Position numbers and translations under genes: made by a program
Notes under the pieces: generated by a model
Database searches by the model: none
What the model was told of the DNA's origin: nothing
The model's input: only the letters and a program-made list of their open reading frames with translations
From: Saprospiraceae bacterium
Lineage (GTDB): Bacteria; Bacteroidota; Bacteroidia; Chitinophagales; Saprospiraceae
Assembly (NCBI GenBank): GCA_016719855.1
Contig: JADJYH010000007.1
Span: forward strand, 164,717 to 228,716
Direction: 5' to 3'
Length of the DNA: 64,000 bases
Part shown: in pieces, positions 1 to 7,892 of the stretch
Layout of the letters: each line of letters starts with the position of its first letter
Numbering within the stretch: position 1 is the first letter of the stretch

Positions 1-71
1 TTGGCTGGCGCCTCGAACTCCGGAGGCGGAGCGCCCTTGCGGTTGGTGGTTGGTTTGCTAATTTTTGCCAT
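1..71 (-). CDS. Partial small protein downstream of parA (putative partition partner)
   Basis: Only the first 23 codons lie in the window. The frame starts with ATG at 71 on the minus strand and reads MAKISKPTTNRKGAPPPEF, then continues off the left edge. It follows parA on the same strand with a gap of 68 bases. In low-copy plasmids the gene after parA usually encodes the centromere-binding partner, so a ParB-like role is an inference from position. The visible residues are basic and proline-rich and carry no diagnostic domain. Confidence 0.5.
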   Translation of the reverse strand, partial: MAKISKPTTNRKGAPPPEFEAPA

Positions 72-107
72 GATATGCTGCTTTTACCGGATGTTAAAAT
101 AGATTGA

Positions 108-138
108 ATTAACGTTTTAACGAAATAATGAATTCGTT
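108..138. promoter_or_regulatory. TTAACG/AACGAAATAA repeat between parA and its partner
   Basis: The short gap between parA and the next gene repeats the words TTAACG and AACGAAATAA that also occur upstream of parA (820-840 and 907-930). The same word on both sides of a par gene suggests binding by a partition protein, as a centromere or operator. That role is inferred. Confidence 0.35.
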
Positions 139-139
139 C

Positions 140-793
140 CTACTTGCGCTTCCCTTTTTTCACAGCTTCCACTCGGTTCACCACGGCCTGCACCAGTATG
201 TCTACCTTTTCATTAATGGTTTTGAAGCCAGTCTCCGTGGCACACTTGCCCTCATCACTGGCGCGCCTCACGGCGGTCTTTTCGAAGAGTACGCCATCAA
301 GCAAATGATAGCCGCTTGCCCTCACGTATTCCATGCCCTCGGCTAGTTCAGCCTCACTGTTGCCGATGCGGGACAGGGCTATGGCCAGTTTTTCAGCTGG
401 AACACCGTTCTTTTTTAGCTCGTGGGCAAGCTTTATAGTTGGTTCCAGGTCGTCGAGCGAGACGCCCGTGGGCAGCACAACGAGGTCGCTGGCCTTGGCG
501 ATGTCGAGCGTCTTGCTGGTGGAGTGGGGCGCTCCGTCGAAGATGATGAGGTCGTAGCGGTCGCCATGCTTGATGGCATCGGCAACGTTGACGAACTGCT
601 CAACTGCGACTATTGGGTTGATTTCGTTCTGCAGCCTGCGGCGGTTCCAGTTGGTGCAGGTTCCTTGCGAGAGGTCCATGTCCGCTATTTTCACTGCCCA
701 TTCGTTGGCGGCATAGTTGCAGGCTACAAGTCGGGCAACGGTAGATTTGCCTACGCCCCCCTTTTGTGATACGACTCCGATGACCAATGCCAT
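140..793 (-). CDS. parA: ParA-type partition ATPase
   Basis: This 217-residue protein opens with MALVIGVVSQKGGVGKSTVA, which contains the deviant Walker A motif KGGVGKST of ParA/MinD ATPases. It continues with a Walker A' aspartate region (KIADMDLSQG) and a Walker B-like DLIIFDGAP. The length fits the small ParA class that lacks an N-terminal helix-turn-helix. The open frame runs further upstream to 1021, but the ATPase fold begins exactly at the ATG at 793, so that start is chosen. It should drive ATP-dependent segregation of the replicon. It is divergent from the replication initiator gene, with the iterons between them, and is followed by a small same-strand gene. Confidence 0.93.
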   Translation of the reverse strand: MALVIGVVSQKGGVGKSTVARLVACNYAANEWAVKIADMDLSQGTCTNWNRRRLQNEINPIVAVEQFVNVADAIKHGDRYDLIIFDGAPHSTSKTLDIAKASDLVVLPTGVSLDDLEPTIKLAHELKKNGVPAEKLAIALSRIGNSEAELAEGMEYVRASGYHLLDGVLFEKTAVRRASDEGKCATETGFKTINEKVDILVQAVVNRVEAVKKGKRK

Positions 794-819
794 AGTATTT
801 TGTTTGATTGATATAGATT

Positions 820-940
820 TAACGAAATAACGATTTAACGCCGAATTGCTTTGATGCGGCAAAGCTAAAGCACAACGACTAATTAGAAAAGGGATAGGGG
901 GATATTTAACGAAAAAGGGAAATAACGAAATCGTTATTTG
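820..940. promoter_or_regulatory. parA upstream repeats and palindrome (operator or parS candidate)
   Basis: The stretch holds AACGAAATAACGATTTAACG at 821-840, another TTAACGAAAA at 906-915, and a dyad at 920-939 whose 9-base arms AAATAACGA and TCGTTATTT flank a two-base AA centre. The shared word TAACGA recurs around 119. Placement beside parA and overlap with the likely promoter suggest autoregulation or a centromere; this is inference. Confidence 0.5.
860..867 (-). promoter_or_regulatory. Probable -7 box for parA
   Basis: Read on the minus strand this is TAGCTTTG, a full match to the Bacteroidota -7 consensus TAnnTTTG, 67 bases before the parA start. No convincing -33 TTG lies at the usual spacing, so the call rests on one box. 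Confidence 0.4.
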
Positions 941-1015
941 CTGAAAATTGAGTTTCCGGAAGTACCTCTGTGCCCAAATGCCACGCACAAGTCGAAATAC
1001 CTCATCTATCAAAAC

Positions 1016-1033
1016 TGCCACATCGGGTACACA
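1016..1033 (-). repeat. Single inverted iteron
   Basis: On the minus strand this reads TGTGTACCCGATGTGGCA, a close match to the direct iterons further on (TGTGTACCCGCTGTGGGA). It is the only well-preserved copy in opposite orientation. It lies 23 bases beyond the parA-side end of the open frame, next to AT-rich sequence (about 1080-1200) that could be the melting region. An inverted iteron upstream of an iteron array is often an operator or looping partner; that role is inferred. Confidence 0.6.
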
Positions 1034-1210
1034 TCAAGACTCATGAAAGTCCTATCGTACTGGGCAAAATGCGATGCAGCATCTAACATAGAAACTAAAA
1101 AATACCACTTTCTCCTTTATCTAAATTGGTTGTTTAAAGTTTTCATTGTTAATCTTTATACATTTACATGCAGTTTAATTATTTGATAATCAGTGCTTTA
1201 TAAACTAACT

Positions 1211-1400
1211 TGTGTACTTAAAGTGGGATTTATGTGTGCCTTTGAAGGGAATTTCGGGTACCTGATGTGGGCACTATGTGTCATTGACGTGGGCTTGCCG
1301 CGTTTTAAATGTGGGCGCCAAGTGTCCCCAAAGTGGGATTTTCGCGTAGCAGAAGTGGGCAAGTGGGGTACTTTTAGTGGGTTGTGTACCAATAGTGGGA
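1211..1400 (+). repeat. Iteron array I: nine 18-bp units, eight on an exact 22-bp period
   Basis: Units start at 1211, 1233, 1255, 1277, 1299, 1321, 1343 and 1365, exactly 22 bases apart, with a ninth at 1383. The first reads TGTGTACTTAAAGTGGGA and the last TGTGTACCAATAGTGGGA. The GTGGG half is conserved in almost all, while the TGTGTACC half is variable in the middle units. A 22-bp period places the sites on one face of two helical turns, as in iteron origins that bind Rep_3 initiators. The initiator gene lies directly downstream. This is the likely replication origin. Confidence 0.9.
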
Positions 1401-1489
1401 TGCTTTAGCTGGATTTCCCGCCATTTCCACGACTTTTACCAAGAGAAATAGGCCAACAAGTGAGCAAATGCAAGGTTGAGCAGTCGCCA

Positions 1490-1900
1490 AGTGTACTTGA
1501 TGTGGGAAATGAACGAAAAGGGTAGAGATAACACATAGGCACAATTTTTTGTAACCTATTGAATTACAAGTAGTTAAGATAGTTATTATGCTACTCGTGT
1601 ACCCTGTGTGGGTAAATGTGTACCCGAAGTGGGGCAGAATTACGAAGAAGTTTTTCTTTTGTTTCACTCATGTGTACCCTATTTGGGAACGCCAGTATTT
1701 GCAGGTGTTTTGTGGTGTTCCTGCTGTGTGCGTGTTTTTTTACCAAAAAAAGCGTCGTTAACCGGGTTATCAACGGCAATGAATTTACAAAAACATGCAG
1801 GATGTGTACCCGCTGTGGGAGTGTTTTTCATTTAAAACGAAAGTTTTTTGCCTTGATGTGTACCCGCTGTGGGAAATGTTGAAAAAAAGTGTACCCCATG
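1490..1900 (+). repeat. Iteron cluster II: scattered units before the rep gene
   Basis: Further 18-bp units lie at 1490, 1596, 1617, 1671, 1803 and 1857, and a half unit (GTGTACCCC) at 1889. The copies at 1803 and 1857 are identical (TGTGTACCCGCTGTGGGA). Spacing is irregular except for 21 bases between 1596 and 1617. Because they run up to the start of the initiator gene they may serve in autorepression and copy control rather than in initiation. Stretches between units are AT-rich and hold no gene. Confidence 0.8.
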
Positions 1901-1950
1901 TTTTTGTCATGTACACGCGAGAAAATATTTTGCCTCCAAATTGAGTCACC

Positions 1951-3456
1951 ATGCATCCGGAAAAGACAAAGAAGGTCGCCGCCATTGCCAACCAGTTCAT
2001 TCAACATGCGCGATACAAGCTCACGCCCCGAGAGCAAAAGCTCATCCTCTACATGGCCACGCTGCTACGCCCGGAGGACAGCGACTTCGAGACCTACCTT
2101 GTGCCAGTGTCCGAAATCGAGTACATCCTGAAATCGGACGAGTCCAAAAAACACGGCTCCTTCTACGAGCGCCTTGACGACCTCCTCGATAGCATCACTG
2201 ATAAAAAAATCACTTTTCCCACTGACTTCACCGTGGACGGCCACCGCCTCCGCGGCCATATCAACTGGGTAGCCGGAGCAGTGCCAAAGTACGACGAGCA
2301 CGGCGTGCTCTGCGTTGAATTTGGTTTTTCACCTCAGATGAAGCCCTTTCTACTTGGCCTCAAGGAGCGGTTCACTCGGTTCGAGTTCCTTGAAGTGGCG
2401 AAGATGAAGAGCGGCTTCAGCATCCGTATTTACCAGATGTGCAAGGCATATTATTTTGAAAATATCCGGCATGGGCGCAACGTGTTTGCCGCAAACATCA
2501 AAGATTTCAAGTCAAGGCTGGGCATTTCCGACAAGTACCCCGATTTCCGCAACTTCCGCCGCAAGGTGCTGGATGTGGCCAGGGACGAAATCAACGAAAA
2601 AACACACCTCAAGATTGAATACGATTTTATCAAAAAAGGACGCAGCATCACCGACCTCCGCATCGTCATCAACGAAAAGACCGACTTCAATCCAGAGTCG
2701 GAAGCAGCGGAAGCGCCAGTGGAGGCAACCAAGAAAAAGACCGGGAAGCCTGCAAACGACCTCCAAACCCGCATCGAATCACTGACCGAGGCGCAGCGCC
2801 GCGCCTTCAACACGCTGACCGAATACGGTGTCAGCATGGTCTTCGCCCTCGACGAGGTGCTGCCCATCATCAAGGGCAGCGAACTGTTCGGTTACGAGGA
2901 CTATTTCGTGCTGTTCATGCTCGCCTTTTTTGAAAAAAAGACCAACGTTAAAGGGCCGAAAGAAAAAGTCAAGGCGTTTGCGGGGTGGGTAACCAACCGC
3001 CGCTTCGAAGAGGCCAACCTATACGCCCAACTGCTCGAACAAGTGGTTTCGCGCAAAAAAAGCCTCAAGGACGACGAGCGCATCAACCGAGAGCGCGCAA
3101 AAAACATCACTGCCGCCGATTTCCGCCAATTGCTCGAAGAAGAAAAATCCATCGGAAAGACGATGGAGCCTGCATTTTCCTTGCAAAAAAAAGCCGCCAA
3201 CCAGGCCAGTCGGATGAGCAGGGTAGGGGAGGGCGCCGACCTTTTTACCCCAACGGCCAAGCAGGATGCTCCCCCAAAAGAGAAGGCTGTTTTCAGTTTT
3301 GACATTTTCAAAAAGGAACATGCCGACGTTTACAAACGCATCCACAAGGAACGCAAGGATGCGTTTGAAAACTTCAAAACGGCATCCAACTATAAGCTAC
3401 TGCTTGAGAACAGCGTGCAAGCCTACTGCGAGCAGTGGTTCAAACAACAACAATAA
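1951..3456 (+). CDS. Rep_3-family plasmid replication initiator
   Basis: The 501-residue product begins MHPEKTKKVAAIANQFIQHA. Its first 240 or so residues match the Rep_3 (RepB/RepE) initiator pattern: an N-terminal segment LTPREQKLILYMATLL, a winged-helix region with FYERLDDLLDS, then a second winged helix around FSIRIYQMCKAYYF and the typical DFRNFRRKVLDVARDEIN motif. The C-terminal 250 residues are a charged extension (KKKTGKPAND onward) longer than usual for the family, with no domain I recognise. The protein should bind the iterons upstream and recruit the replication machinery. No strong Shine-Dalgarno is seen, which is normal for Bacteroidota. Confidence 0.9.
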   Translation: MHPEKTKKVAAIANQFIQHARYKLTPREQKLILYMATLLRPEDSDFETYLVPVSEIEYILKSDESKKHGSFYERLDDLLDSITDKKITFPTDFTVDGHRLRGHINWVAGAVPKYDEHGVLCVEFGFSPQMKPFLLGLKERFTRFEFLEVAKMKSGFSIRIYQMCKAYYFENIRHGRNVFAANIKDFKSRLGISDKYPDFRNFRRKVLDVARDEINEKTHLKIEYDFIKKGRSITDLRIVINEKTDFNPESEAAEAPVEATKKKTGKPANDLQTRIESLTEAQRRAFNTLTEYGVSMVFALDEVLPIIKGSELFGYEDYFVLFMLAFFEKKTNVKGPKEKVKAFAGWVTNRRFEEANLYAQLLEQVVSRKKSLKDDERINRERAKNITAADFRQLLEEEKSIGKTMEPAFSLQKKAANQASRMSRVGEGADLFTPTAKQDAPPKEKAVFSFDIFKKEHADVYKRIHKERKDAFENFKTASNYKLLLENSVQAYCEQWFKQQQ

Positions 3457-3466
3457 TCGGTCGGAG

Positions 3467-3521
3467 GTATGAAATGTGCGAGTCACCAAGCACCTCATAC
3501 CTCATACCTCATACCTGACTC
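3467..3521. repeat. CTCATAC heptamer repeat with dyad before rluA
   Basis: Three tandem copies of CTCATAC run from 3494 to 3514 and are followed by CTGACTC right up to the ATG at 3522. The upstream GGTATGA at 3468-3474 is the complement of TCATACC, so the segment can fold. It is one of several 7-bp repeat loci in the window. Confidence 0.7.
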
Positions 3522-4194
3522 ATGCTTCCAATCCTCTTCGAAGACAACTATCTCCTCGCCGTCAACAAGCCACCGGGCATGCAGTCCGACAAAGACAAGT
3601 GGCGGCATCCCAGTGCAGAGGTGGAGGTGACCGTTTATTTCAAAATTACCTATCCCCTGAAAAAGCAGCTTGCCGCCGTGATGACCCATCGCCTCGACCG
3701 GGCGGTGAGCGGGGTGCTACTGTTTGCAAAAACACCCGCTGCCATCAAGTCGCTCGGCTCACAGTTTGAGGGGCGGACTGTGGGCAAGTTCTACCTCGCC
3801 ATTCTTGAAAAATGCCCCCCGCAGGACGAGGGCGAACTGGTCCATTGGCTTAAAAAAGACGACGAGCACAAGCGCGCAATCATCGTCAATCCGCACACGA
3901 AGGCATCGAAAGAATGCCGCCTACTCTACAAGGTTTTGCAAAAAAAAGGAAGGGAAATGCCTCGTGGAAATCGAGCTGCTAACCGGGCGCTACCACCAGA
4001 TACGGGTGCAAATGGCCACCATCGGCTGCCCCGTGCTCGGCGATGAAAAATACGGCGCAAAGCCCATAAAATCAGACGTTTCCATGATTGGCCTACATGC
4101 CCATCGCCTCGTTTTCGACCACCCGAAGACGGGGGAGCGGATGGAGATAACTACTCCGCCACCCAATTTGGGGGAGTGGAGCAACTGGAAATGA
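3522..4194 (+). CDS. RluA-family pseudouridine synthase, split by a frameshift
   Basis: The first frame (3522-4046) starts MLPILFEDNYLLAVNKPPGM and holds the family's MTHRLDRAVSGVLLFAK motif, with the catalytic Asp in HRLDR. The second half, LLTGRYHQIRVQMATIGCPVLG (read here as LLTGRYHQIR then VQMATIGCPVLG), continues one base over, from about 3948 to the stop at 4192-4194. The two join at a run of eight A's (3940-3947); removing one A restores a 223-residue protein. The family isomerises uridine to pseudouridine in rRNA or tRNA. The lack of an S4 domain and the length fit the short RluA-like group. I favour a homopolymer error over a true pseudogene, though slippage cannot be excluded. Confidence 0.85.
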
Positions 4195-4231
4195 AAAGAG
4201 GCTGGTTGATATGAATCAACCAGCCCCTTTT
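4194..4231. terminator. Bidirectional hairpin terminator between convergent genes
   Basis: A perfect 11-bp stem (GGCTGGTTGAT, loop ATGA, ATCAACCAGCC) is flanked by A-rich and T-rich sides (AAAAGA and CCCTTTTGTTTTT). It lies between the end of the pseudouridine synthase gene and the end of the convergent glycosidase-like gene, so it can end both transcripts. Confidence 0.85.
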
Positions 4232-4263
4232 GTTTTTAGTCTTCGGAAATGACCATGTTGTGG

Positions 4264-7179
4264 TCATTCTACCACCAGCTTCTCCACCTTCACCCAATCC
4301 CCTGCTCGGCACTCCACGAGGTAAGTGCCCGGTGCAAGCGCTCCCACTTCGATGGCTTCCCGCACCGCCATCACAGGCAGGTTATTTTGGTAAATGGTTT
4401 TCACCGACCGTCCCTGCGCATCCATCAAACGGAGCGTGAGCGGAGCCGCTTTTTCCAACGAAACCTCCGCGAAGCTGCGCGCAGTGGCCGGGTTGGGCGA
4501 CAGGCGGATGGTGTTGCTGGCAGCTATTTCGCCAGCGGCGGAAAACGTAGAAGCCTCCACGCCGTACCACAGCGTCTGGTCAACCGACTGGTCAACGTTC
4601 ACCAGAAACTTGCTAGGCGACACGGGTACGTACAACGTGAAACTGCTCTCCTCGCCTGTCGGCGAAAGTGGGTAAATGCGCAGGCTGTTCGTGCCAACGG
4701 GTGTGGTGAGTTCAAACGAGAGTTGCATCGGGAACAGCTCGGTGGGCTGCTGGCCCCAGCCGTTGTTGACGCTGTTGCCCTGCCAGGTCATGTTCGTGTT
4801 CTTGATTTTGGAGGAAATGGTCAGCACGCATTCCGCCGACTCCTCAATGGGTTTGTCATTCAGTGACAGGAGGCTGACGGCGGCGAAGTCGTTGCCCGAA
4901 AGCACCTTCAGCGGCCCAGCCTCGTGCGGCCCGTTTTCGTTCACGAAGCCGCAGATGCTGACAAACTGCGGCGTTACCGTTTTCAAAATGCCTGTTTCAG
5001 CATCAACGCTCGTCTCGCCCGTGGAGGTAGTGGCTTGCAACCCCGGCCCAGCGGGCAGTACGCTGAAATCGGGCGCTCCCGTCCCATCGAACCCAGCGGT
5101 GCGGATGGCCGTGGTCAGCGCCAACCGGCTGTTGTAGGGCAGGTGGGTGCCCCAGCGGCCAGCGTTGTCGGTGAGGGGCACTTGGTTCAGCATGTAGTCC
5201 TTCGAGTAGGTGATTTCAAGTGGGTTACTTGCTGCCGAAATCAGCCCGTTGCGGTAAGCGTAGGCGTACATTGGCGACAGCGCCATCTGCGCCGAGTTGC
5301 GGTTGAGGAGGTAAAAATCCTCGACCATGTCTTTTTCCCATTCCTCAAAATCGTTGTTGTACTCGTAAAACACGATGGCGTCGGCATCGTGGAACGCGCC
5401 GTAGGCCGCCATCCAGGGCATCATTTCCACTTCGTAACGGTTGGGGAAGGCGTGGTAATATTGGCTCAGCGTGAATGGTTTGCCCTTCATGGCCAAGCCG
5501 CTGAACAGCTCGTTGGGCGTCGTCCACCAGTCGCTTTTCACCATCGGAGTGTTCATGATTTCCCAGTTCCAATTCGTGCCATCATAATACCAGGCGGGGT
5601 AGTCCCACAGGCCGTGGTCGTCCACGTAGTCCATGTCCTGGTGGGTGAAAACATCGGAAGGGCCGCCCAGTGAATTGGAGCCGGAGATGGGCACTTGCAC
5701 GCCGAGTTCGTTGCGGAGGTAGTCGCGCATTTCCATGAAATAATTGCGCTGGAGCGCAAGGTAAAACTCCGTCATGTCGGCCACACGGGGAAGAGTGTAG
5801 TCCAGCCGCTCGCCGTAGATGATGCGCCGGAAGTTGCCACTGGCAAGGCTCTCGCCGAGGATGACGCCCGTTGCGCCAGCGTCGGCGAGGCTCATTTTGT
5901 CAAAATAAAAATTGCCAAGCTGGTTCTCAAAGCTGAAGGCGAAGCGCACGAAGTCGGCGTTGTCCTCCGGTGCGATGAAGGTGTAGCTGAACTCCTGCCA
6001 CTGCGGCGTGAGGCTAATCTGTTTGCTGCCGTACCATGTCCAGGGGTCGAGGTTGCGCATGGTGTAGGCGTAGATGGTGGCGGGCTGTTCGGCCCGGGCG
6101 GCGAAGTGGACGGTGTAGGTCTTGCCCGCCTCCACGCTCAGGTTTTCTTGCTTGAACTGAATATGCCAGCCCGTGCCCGTCACGTTGGTCACACTGACGA
6201 GGGCGCAATCTTGCCCCTCGAAGGGATTGGTTTGCACGATGCTGAGGGTAGCGGCAGCGGCGTCGTGAAGTTCGAGCTTCCAATCGCCGTTGGGGTTTCC
6301 GTTTTCGAAGTTGTTGTCGAGCAATTGCTGGTTGGAGCCGGGGGTGCTGGCGTTGTCGTTCCAAGCTGTGGCGAGGGACGCTTGGTTGGCGTACTTGTTT
6401 TGCAAAAACTGGTTCCAACGCAGGTCGAGCGTGTCGCAGTGGCGCTGCATGAGCATTCCGTCATTCGAAAAATGCTGGAGGCGGTCGCCGCGCCAGTAGC
6501 TGTACAGGCTGTTTTCGTCGGTGATTTCGACCATTGCCATCACGGGGTCGTCGGTGAGGGCCAGGCCCGTGTACAGGCTGACCGGCGTGAGCAACTGCTG
6601 GGCATACTGCTTTTGCAGCGCAATCAGTTGTCGGTCAAAAATGGTCACAGCCTTGCCAGCGTCCTGGATGCTGTCGGCGTTGAGCACCCCGTCGCCTGCT
6701 TGAAACCGGCGCTCCACGTGCAGGTTGATGTTGGCGTAAATGCCCTGCTGCTTCAGTTGTGCCAGGAAGTAGTGCAGCTTGTCGAGCGTGAAGAAGTTGA
6801 GCACCTGCGTGGTGTTGGAGTTTGGGTAAAAAATGGAGCCATCGTCGCCCGCCCAGGTATTGTCCATGCCGTTGAATCGGACGAGGTTGATGCCCAACTT
6901 GCGCATCCGGGCGGCCACCCACGGCGCTTTATTTTTTTTGGGAAAACAAGCGCCGTTCGTAACGTTCACCCCCCAAAAACGCAGCCGCTCGCCGCCTGCC
7001 TCGAAGTGGCCGTCCATGCTCACGCCCACGAAATCGGTGATGGGCTGCTTCGCAAATTCGGGCAGGAAACGCTGTGCCGTGCTGTCGCCGGGCGGCATGT
7101 AAAAATGGAAGCCGTCGTCGAAGTTTTGGGCTTGGAGCGAAATGGAAAGCAGGAGCAGGAATGGTAAAACGGTGCGCAT
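4264..7179 (-). CDS. Secreted glycoside-hydrolase-like protein with carbohydrate-binding module and T9SS tail
   Basis: The 971-residue protein starts at the ATG at 7179 with a clear signal peptide (MRTVLPFLLLLSISLQAQ); the frame is open to 7287, but that extension lacks sense. Residues 35-300 resemble a clan-A TIM barrel (RFWGVNVTNGACF, LGINLVRFNGMDN, MAMVEITDENSLYSYW), with the acidic residues of ITDEN in the usual acid/base place. A jelly-roll module like CBM4/9 follows at about 310-445 (NPFEGQDCALVSV to FYFDKMSL). More barrel-like sequence follows (GLWDYPAWYYDG, FYEYNNDFEEWE). The C-terminus (SPNPATARSF onward) is a type A T9SS sorting domain. It should be an exported polysaccharide-acting enzyme; the substrate is unknown. 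Confidence 0.8.
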   Translation of the reverse strand: MRTVLPFLLLLSISLQAQNFDDGFHFYMPPGDSTAQRFLPEFAKQPITDFVGVSMDGHFEAGGERLRFWGVNVTNGACFPKKNKAPWVAARMRKLGINLVRFNGMDNTWAGDDGSIFYPNSNTTQVLNFFTLDKLHYFLAQLKQQGIYANINLHVERRFQAGDGVLNADSIQDAGKAVTIFDRQLIALQKQYAQQLLTPVSLYTGLALTDDPVMAMVEITDENSLYSYWRGDRLQHFSNDGMLMQRHCDTLDLRWNQFLQNKYANQASLATAWNDNASTPGSNQQLLDNNFENGNPNGDWKLELHDAAAATLSIVQTNPFEGQDCALVSVTNVTGTGWHIQFKQENLSVEAGKTYTVHFAARAEQPATIYAYTMRNLDPWTWYGSKQISLTPQWQEFSYTFIAPEDNADFVRFAFSFENQLGNFYFDKMSLADAGATGVILGESLASGNFRRIIYGERLDYTLPRVADMTEFYLALQRNYFMEMRDYLRNELGVQVPISGSNSLGGPSDVFTHQDMDYVDDHGLWDYPAWYYDGTNWNWEIMNTPMVKSDWWTTPNELFSGLAMKGKPFTLSQYYHAFPNRYEVEMMPWMAAYGAFHDADAIVFYEYNNDFEEWEKDMVEDFYLLNRNSAQMALSPMYAYAYRNGLISAASNPLEITYSKDYMLNQVPLTDNAGRWGTHLPYNSRLALTTAIRTAGFDGTGAPDFSVLPAGPGLQATTSTGETSVDAETGILKTVTPQFVSICGFVNENGPHEAGPLKVLSGNDFAAVSLLSLNDKPIEESAECVLTISSKIKNTNMTWQGNSVNNGWGQQPTELFPMQLSFELTTPVGTNSLRIYPLSPTGEESSFTLYVPVSPSKFLVNVDQSVDQTLWYGVEASTFSAAGEIAASNTIRLSPNPATARSFAEVSLEKAAPLTLRLMDAQGRSVKTIYQNNLPVMAVREAIEVGALAPGTYLVECRAGDWVKVEKLVVE

Positions 7180-7217
7180 GTCGGTGTGGGTTTGGTGGAA
7201 TGATGAACCAGGAACTG

Positions 7218-7249
7218 TTTGGCAAAAGTCCGGTTTTGAATTAACTTTG
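7218..7249 (+). promoter_or_regulatory. Promoter before the broken Uma2 gene
   Basis: TTTG at 7218-7221 and TAACTTTG at 7242-7249 match the Bacteroidota -33 and TAnnTTTG -7 boxes with a 20-base spacer. The ATG of the Uma2 remnant is 16 bases downstream. Confidence 0.6.
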
Positions 7250-7264
7250 GTAAAAAATTTAACA

Positions 7265-7885
7265 ATGGAAGTAGCCGCTGTCATCAAAGAACGAAGAAAC
7301 CTGCGAAAACCCTGCCGGAGGAGTTTGTTTACGAAACCCTTGCCGGGCGGGTGTTTTACCGCAAAGGCTACCGCGATGTGCTGAACAAAACAAAAACCAT
7401 TGAAGAAATTATGGGATCCAGCGGACTACAATCTATCATCGTCAGCTACTTGATGATCGGTGATGGTCAATGCTGAGGTGGAAAAGCCGCTGCTTTGCAA
7501 CGCAAATTGGCCTCCTTGAGCCACCGGGCAACAATCCTGCGACGGGTGGATATTGGAGCCGACTTCCGTTCTCACCCCCGACTTGGTGGATATTCACTAT
7601 GTGAATGTCCCCGCAAAAATCTTTATAGAAGTGGACATCCGTGCCGATGTGGAAGACCTCGGCGAAACCGGCTACATCACCCTGAAAACGAACGAGTTGT
7701 TCAAGTTCGGGCGCCGAAGGTCTTCTGGGTTTTGTCAAGGGCTGAAAAGTCATCGTCGGGCGAAGAACGGCGAAAATCAGGGTACTTGGGTCGGAATCGA
7801 GGATACCGAAGTGCTGGACGGCGTAACCTTCAACATTGGCAAATACCTCGCCCAGAAAGGCATCAACCCGCTTGGAAAGGGCTGA
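7265..7885 (+). pseudogene. Broken Uma2-family nuclease-like gene
   Basis: Pieces of one Uma2 (DUF820, restriction-endonuclease-like) protein appear in different frames. An N-terminal part reads PEEFVYETLAGRVFYRKGYR and EEIMGSSGLQSIIVSYLM; a C-terminal part reads KIFIEVDIRADVEDL, NELFKFG, then in another frame APKVFWVLSRAEK, and finally EDTEVLDGVTFNIGKYL up to the stop at 7883-7885. The middle, which should hold the conserved catalytic part, is replaced by about 100 bases related to the neighbouring patatin gene (7460-7563). With an insertion plus at least three frame changes, this looks like a true pseudogene. An intact family member lies at 19095-19679. Confidence 0.75.
7460..7563 (-). repeat. 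Patatin-gene fragment inside the Uma2 remnant
   Basis: Bases 7460-7491 match 8052-8083 of the patatin gene at 30 of 32 positions, and 7543-7563 match 8133-8153 at 19 of 21, with collinear spacing (83 against 81 bases). The stretch between them is more weakly similar. It is therefore a piece of a patatin-like gene, read on the minus strand, sitting inside the Uma2 pseudogene. It is either an old partial duplication or the remnant of a second patatin gene. Confidence 0.7.
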
Positions 7886-7892
7886 AACGAGC

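Noticed and set aside
1763..1773. DnaA box in the origin region
   Set aside because: TTATCAACG matches the consensus TTATCCACA only partly and stands alone.
1211..1900. CRISPR array
   Set aside because: Short 18-bp units at 22-bp period leave no room for spacers and sit beside a Rep_3 gene; iterons explain them.
3940..3947. Programmed frameshift in the RluA-type gene
   Set aside because: An A8 slippery run could allow it, but many unrelated genes in the window show the same kind of break, so a sequencing cause is preferred.
5695..7167. 490-codon plus-strand open frame
   Set aside because: Antisense shadow of the glycosidase-like gene, produced by its codon bias; no recognisable domains.
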